Shown: positions 37,146 to 41,170 of the stretch, one piece after another
Position numbering within the stretch: the stretch's first letter is position 1
Layout: every line of letters starts with the position of its first letter
Source: a bacterium
Lineage (GTDB): Bacteria > Zixibacteria > MSB-5A5 > WJJR01
DNA length: 41,170 nucleotides
NCBI GenBank assembly: GCA_035559435.1
Contig: DATMBC010000092.1
Location: 1 to 41,170 of the forward strand
Reading direction: 5' to 3'
Translations under genes and position numbers: made by a program
The notes under the pieces: generated by a model
Databases searched by the model: none
What the model was told of the DNA's origin: nothing
Seen by the model: only the letters and a program-made list of their open reading frames with translations

Positions 37146-38330
37146 CTAGGCGGCGGGGTCGCTTTGCGGAGTCTCGGATTGCAGGGTGGGCAGGGAGGCG
37201 CCGCGGACGCGGGCGACGGTCTCGTAGAGGGTTTGCTCCCATTGGTCGAGGCGTTGGTCCCAGGTGCAGTGGGAGTGGACATAGTTGCGGGCGGCGCTGG
37301 CCATGCGCAGACGGCGGTTGTCGTCAGCGAGCAGGGCGGCGATGGCGTCCGCCAGCGCGGGCGCATTGTCGGGCGGGACCAGCGCGCCGAAGGCGCCGCG
37401 GGCCATGAGGTCGGAAATGCCGCCGACATCAGTGGCGACGGTCGGCAGGCCGGACGCAAGGTTCTCCAGCAACGATCGCGAGACAGTCTCCGAGCCCAAC
37501 GAGGCAATCACGCCGAGATCGCAGCGCGCCAACAGGGCCGGCAGACGCGGCAGGCGGCGGTCGATCACGGTGAAGTCATCGACCAGGTTGCCCTCGACAA
37601 ACCAGCGTTTGAACTGGTCGGCGGTGTAGTCTTTGGGGTAGCCGACCAGCAGGAAGTGCGCCGGAATGTTGCGGCGTTTGAGGATGCCGGCCGCGGAGAT
37701 GAGGACCCGGTGGCCTTTGATCGGCGCGAAGCGGGCGACCATGATGACCAGCGGCACCCCCTCGGGCAGAGTGAGGCCGTTTTCGCGCAGGGCATTGGCG
37801 GACAGGTCGGCGTAATCAGCCGGTTCGATGCCGGCTTCGATGATGCGCATGCGCTCGGGCGCGATGCCCAAGCGATTGTGGTAGGCGGCGAAGTGGCGGC
37901 TGTTGGCGGTGACAATCAGGTCGGTGGCGCGTCGATGCAACCACACCGCCAGCGGGTGGCGTTTCGGCGGCTTGGGATCGAGGGCGCGTACCCGGATGAC
38001 CGTCAGCTTCGGCGCGCGCAGGGCTTTCGCCAGCCCCCAGAGAGCATGATCCTCGCCGCCATGGGCAAGGACGACATCGGGACCCTTTTCGCGGATCAAC
38101 GCCGTGACGGCGCGCAGGTTGTGATAGAAGCGGCCGGGGGATTTCTCCTCGAAATCAAGCTGGTCGATCACCGGCAGACCGGCGGCGCGGGCGCGTTCGA
38201 GGGCGGAGTGGCCGCGTCGCGACAGATACCATACCTGGTGGCCGCGCGCCTGCAGGCGTTTGGCGGTCTCGATGGCATACCAGGTTCCGGCCGAGCCGCC
38301 GCCGAGTGTGGCCGACACGAGGATCTTCAT
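37146..38330 (-). CDS. Glycosyltransferase, GT4 (GT-B fold)
   Basis: The protein has 394 residues. The N-terminal Rossmann half has the nucleotide-sugar/acceptor loop LGGGSAGTWY and the C-terminal half the donor-binding segment SETVSRSLLENLASGLPTVAT, with PLVIMVARFAPIKGHRVLI between. It transfers a sugar from a nucleotide donor, most likely to a lipid-linked envelope glycan at the inner face of the membrane. ATG 38330 overlaps the upstream stop by four bases (ATGA), so translation is coupled. It is the most divergent of the three GT4 genes here. The substrate cannot be told. It is the last gene of the run. Confidence 0.88.
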   Translation of the reverse strand: MKILVSATLGGGSAGTWYAIETAKRLQARGHQVWYLSRRGHSALERARAAGLPVIDQLDFEEKSPGRFYHNLRAVTALIREKGPDVVLAHGGEDHALWGLAKALRAPKLTVIRVRALDPKPPKRHPLAVWLHRRATDLIVTANSRHFAAYHNRLGIAPERMRIIEAGIEPADYADLSANALRENGLTLPEGVPLVIMVARFAPIKGHRVLISAAGILKRRNIPAHFLLVGYPKDYTADQFKRWFVEGNLVDDFTVIDRRLPRLPALLARCDLGVIASLGSETVSRSLLENLASGLPTVATDVGGISDLMARGAFGALVPPDNAPALADAIAALLADDNRRLRMASAARNYVHSHCTWDQRLDQWEQTLYETVARVRGASLPTLQSETPQSDPAA

Positions 38331-39409
38331 GGCAGGAGTCCCTGGAAGTAGTGTTCGAGCCGTTCGAGCATCAGATCCTCGGTGAACATCGCGCGCACGC
38401 GTCGCGCGCCATTCTGCCCCAGTTGTTCGCGGCGGGCGGGCGCGGCGCCGAGTGACTGGATGGCGGCGGCCAGCTCGGCGACATCGCCCGACGGGACCAA
38501 CAGCCCGGCCTCGTCGCGTCCGACCACCTCGGGAATGGCCCCGGCATCGGAGGCGACCACCGCTTTGGCCCGGGTCATCGCTTCCAACAATACCCAACCG
38601 AAGGTCTCTTCGCGAGACGGAAGAACCAGGAGATCGCAGGCGTTGAGGAAATCGGCAGGATCACTGCGGAAGCCGAGGAAATCGACATGCGCCGCGATCC
38701 CCAACTGCGATGCCAGGGCCTGCAGCTCCTTCTCCTTGACGCCGTTGCCGACAATCGCCAGCCGGGATTGCGGCAGTGTCTTCAGCGCGATCTGGAAGGA
38801 GCGCAGGAGGACATCGACCTGCTTGACACGTCGCAGACTGCCGACGAACAGCGGCAGGAAGACATGATCGACGATTCCCAGACGGTGACGAAGGTTGAGG
38901 ACTTCGGCCGGAGGCAGAGGGTCGACCGGAACGATGCCGTTGGGGATGACGGTGATGGACTCGGGCTTCCAGCCGGCCCGACACAAAAGCTCGCGCGAGT
39001 ACTCGGAGGGAACGAGCGCATGGTCGACCAGGCGGTCGCGGGTGAGACGTTGGAACCAGGCGAATTTGGGGCGTCCGCCGACACGCCAGATCACCGGGAT
39101 GTCCAATTGCCGGGCGGCCAACCCAAGCGAGCGGATGTCGCGTCCGGAGCCGACCACGGCCAGCTGGGGACGGTCTTCGCGGGAGAAGCCGCGGGCGCGG
39201 GCAAAGGTGAGCAGGTCGAGTTCCCAGCGGAAGGGCCAGACGAGGGTGCGGATGCCGGCGGCGGCGGTGCGCGGCAGAAGCACGCTGCCGGCGCGTCCGG
39301 CGACGGTCACGCGCCAGCCGGCGCGTTTCATGCCGGTGGCGGCGGAGAGCATCCACTGTTGCAGGCCCCCCCAGCCCTCGGAACTGTCACAGAAGAGAAT
39401 GTGCGGCAT
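38327..39409 (-). CDS. Glycosyltransferase, GT4, paralog of the gene at the right edge
   Basis: The protein has 360 residues. The GT4 core includes LFVGSLRRVKQVDVLL, IVGNGVKEKELQAL and the donor-binding ExxxxxxxE segment SREETFGWVLLEAM. Its middle part (SGRDIRSLGLAARQLDIPVIW, ITVIPNGI) closely parallels the gene starting at the right edge (TGRDIRTVGWVARRRHTPVVW, ITVIPNGI), so the two arose by duplication. ATG 39409 shares one base with the TGA of the upstream gene. Likely part of LPS/LOS-like or surface-glycan assembly. Confidence 0.9.
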   Translation of the reverse strand: MPHILFCDSSEGWGGLQQWMLSAATGMKRAGWRVTVAGRAGSVLLPRTAAAGIRTLVWPFRWELDLLTFARARGFSREDRPQLAVVGSGRDIRSLGLAARQLDIPVIWRVGGRPKFAWFQRLTRDRLVDHALVPSEYSRELLCRAGWKPESITVIPNGIVPVDPLPPAEVLNLRHRLGIVDHVFLPLFVGSLRRVKQVDVLLRSFQIALKTLPQSRLAIVGNGVKEKELQALASQLGIAAHVDFLGFRSDPADFLNACDLLVLPSREETFGWVLLEAMTRAKAVVASDAGAIPEVVGRDEAGLLVPSGDVAELAAAIQSLGAAPARREQLGQNGARRVRAMFTEDLMLERLEHYFQGLLP

Positions 39410-40227
39410 CAGGGGGTCCCGGCCCGGCGGCGAAGTTCGCCCAACTTGGCGTAGCGGGTGAAGACATATACAGCCGAATACCAGGCCTGGACGAACCCCG
39501 GCCAGCCATCGAGGAAGCCGAGGCGCAGAATGTAAGAGCGCAGGAACCGAAAGGGCGGCTTGAGCGCCAGCGCCAGGGCCGAGACGCTTCTCCCCTGCGC
39601 CAGCATCTGGCGGGCGGCGAGCGTGGTGTAGAGATTCTGGCGCGCCAGATGCTCCTCGATGGTGCGTTCGCCCTCATGCAGCAGGAGACCATCGAGGATG
39701 CGGGTGCGTCCGGGGTTTTTCAGCGACTCGTGGATCAGGGCGTCGTTGATTTCGCAACGGCTGCGGCGCACCAGTCGCAGGATGACATCGCGCCCCCAGT
39801 CGCCATGAGCGAGGAAGCGTCCGAGGAAGCGGGTGCGGCGGCGCACGAGGAAGCCATCGCATTCGCCCTGATCGCGTGTCACCGCCTCGATGATCGACTG
39901 GGCGAGCGGCGGTGTGACGACTTCATCGGCGTCGATCATCAGCACCCATTCGCCGGCGGCCTTGCCGAGCGCATACGCGCGGGCGCGGGCGAAGCCCTCC
40001 CAGGGGCGGCGTTCGACCTCATTGGCCAGCGAGCGGGCGACGGCCTCGGTGTTGTCGGTGGTGGCGGCATCGACGATAACGATGATCTGCTCGCAGAAAC
40101 GCAGCGATTGCAGCGTGGCGGCGATGGTGGCGGCGGCATCGCGGGCGATGACACAGGCGGAGACCCGCGGGGGGCGTGGGCGCCCGCGCAACTGCGCGGT
40201 GAGCGGATCGATGGGCGTCTGGTCCAT
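39409..40227 (-). CDS. Glycosyltransferase, GT2, WaaE/KdtX-like
   Basis: The protein has 272 residues. The GT-A fold shows SACVIARDAAATI, IIVIVDAATTDNTEAV and the metal-binding DADE (VLMIDADEVV). Downstream DWGRDVILRLVRRS and the HESLKNPGRTRIL region resemble WaaE/KdtX-like lipopolysaccharide-core transferases. A hydrophobic C-terminal part (FRFLRSYILRLGFLDGWPGF) may bind the membrane. ATG 40227 shares one base with the upstream TGA; a GTG at 40230 is the alternative. The context suggests LPS-core or similar glycan synthesis. Confidence 0.9.
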   Translation of the reverse strand: MDQTPIDPLTAQLRGRPRPPRVSACVIARDAAATIAATLQSLRFCEQIIVIVDAATTDNTEAVARSLANEVERRPWEGFARARAYALGKAAGEWVLMIDADEVVTPPLAQSIIEAVTRDQGECDGFLVRRRTRFLGRFLAHGDWGRDVILRLVRRSRCEINDALIHESLKNPGRTRILDGLLLHEGERTIEEHLARQNLYTTLAARQMLAQGRSVSALALALKPPFRFLRSYILRLGFLDGWPGFVQAWYSAVYVFTRYAKLGELRRRAGTP

Positions 40228-41170
40228 CACGTCGCGGTTGCGCCCAGCTCGCCGAAAAGTGCCTCGACGGCATCGACGGTCTTGTTCAGGTCAAAGGTGT
40301 CGATCACGCGCGCATGTCCCCGTTCGGCCAATTCTCTTCGACGGTCGGGAGACCCGATGAGTTGCATCACGGTGTCGGCGAGCGCCGAGGCATTATCGGG
40401 CGGAACTAGCCAGACGGCATCGGCGCCGACCACTTCGGGGATGGCGCCGACATGGGTCGCTATGCAGGGCTTGGCGTGCAGCATCGCCTCGAGCAAAACA
40501 TAGCTGAAGGATTCGTAGCGCGATGGCAGAATAAACAGGTCGCAGGCGGTGAAGTAGACCGTTGGGTCGCTGGAATAGCCGGTGAGGGCGACGGTTCCGG
40601 TCAGGCCGAGGGCGGCCACCCGGGCGCGGACTTTCCCCTCATCGGGGCCGGTCCCCACCAGCCAGAGGCGGGCATGGGGATGGCGACGGCTGACGGTTGC
40701 GAAGGCGGAGATCAGAGTGTCGATCCCTTTGCCGGGCATCAAACGTCCGACATAGAGGCACAGAAACGTATCGGGTGGCAGACCCAGAAGGGAGCGCGCG
40801 GCGGCGATCGCCTCCTCAGAGGGACGTGGGCGCAGCGCAATGCCATTGGGGATGACCGTGATCTTCTCGCACAGCCAGGCGAAGGGTTGCAGTTCCTGAC
40901 GGACGGTTTCCGACGGGGCGATCACGCGGGAAATCAGGCGGCCGGTGAGGCGGTGAACGAGATTGTCCTTGGGCTTGGGGCCCATGCGCCAGACGACGGG
41001 GGTGTGCCGCCGGCGCGCGACCCAGCCGACGGTGCGGATGTCGCGTCCGGTGGTGACGAGGACGGCTGCCGGCTTGTGTTCGCGCAGCCAGTGACGGGCG
41101 GCGCGGATGGTGGCCCAGTCGAAGTCGCGTTGGAAGGGCCAGGCGACGGTGGGCAATCCGGCGACCTGGG
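40227..41170 (-). CDS. Glycosyltransferase, GT4, N-terminus outside the window
   Basis: The frame is open through the right edge, and the visible 313 codons lack the expected N-terminal nucleotide-binding strand, so the true start lies beyond 41170; a TTG at 41156 is not a credible start. The GT4 core includes LCLYVGRLMPGKGIDTLI, LVGTGPDEGKVRARV and the donor-binding segment SRYESFSYVLLEAM. It aligns along its length with the GT4 gene at 38327-39409, with a GT2 gene between them. First visible gene of the glycosyltransferase run. Confidence 0.9.
   Translation of the reverse strand, partial: QVAGLPTVAWPFQRDFDWATIRAARHWLREHKPAAVLVTTGRDIRTVGWVARRRHTPVVWRMGPKPKDNLVHRLTGRLISRVIAPSETVRQELQPFAWLCEKITVIPNGIALRPRPSEEAIAAARSLLGLPPDTFLCLYVGRLMPGKGIDTLISAFATVSRRHPHARLWLVGTGPDEGKVRARVAALGLTGTVALTGYSSDPTVYFTACDLFILPSRYESFSYVLLEAMLHAKPCIATHVGAIPEVVGADAVWLVPPDNASALADTVMQLIGSPDRRRELAERGHARVIDTFDLNKTVDAVEALFGELGATAT

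Overview
The window is GC-rich and densely coding. It looks like a Gram-negative bacterium of the FCB superphylum outside classical Bacteroidetes; Candidatus Zixibacteria or a related lineage is my best guess (inference). Reasons: an adjacent PorV/PorU pair of the type IX secretion system (T9SS), several large secreted proteins ending in dockerin-like double calcium loops, Omp85-type barrels and lipoproteins, and GC-rich REP-like repeats between genes. I see no rRNA, tRNA, CRISPR array or classical insertion sequence.

Layout. 1-7960 (minus strand): a T9SS block with the sortase PorU, a PorV-like barrel carrying a large inserted beta-propeller, and a secreted M6 zinc protease cut by the left edge. 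8492-15489 (plus): a secreted subtilisin-like protease with PKD, cohesin-like and dockerin modules, a polytopic membrane protein fused to TPRs, and a C-terminal processing protease. 15553-16002: a small four-helix-bundle gene enclosed by 30-bp inverted repeats. 16005-17228 (minus): a RecB/Cas4-like nuclease with a predicted Fe-S cluster. 17482-21072: a secreted FN3/dockerin protein flanked by two inverted copies of a 285-bp composite repeat. 21241-26083: a divergent pair, an Ig-like lipoprotein and a seven-FG-GAP propeller/dockerin protein. 26353-30019 (minus): a stress cluster hsp20, fmdB-like, clpB. 30214-34169 (minus): a PQQ-propeller lipoprotein translationally coupled to a peptidase-MA/TolB-propeller/Omp85-barrel protein. 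34312-36961 (minus): a bifunctional Rel/SpoT and an SMR exporter of SugE/Gdx type. 37146-41170 (minus): four overlapping glycosyltransferase genes, the last cut by the right edge.

How the genes fit together. Most of the window serves the cell envelope: export and surface processing (PorU/PorV, CtpA-like protease, M6 and S8 proteases), surface or secreted propeller, Ig, FN3 and dockerin proteins, envelope assembly candidates (BamB-like lipoprotein, MA/Omp85 protein) and glycan synthesis. The most unusual points are the PorV-like barrel with a predicted complete seven-blade propeller in its first hairpin, a repeat fragment that also lies inside clpB and in the signal-peptide region of the M6 protease, the inverted-repeat-bounded four-helix-bundle gene, and the large inverted blocks around the FN3/dockerin gene.
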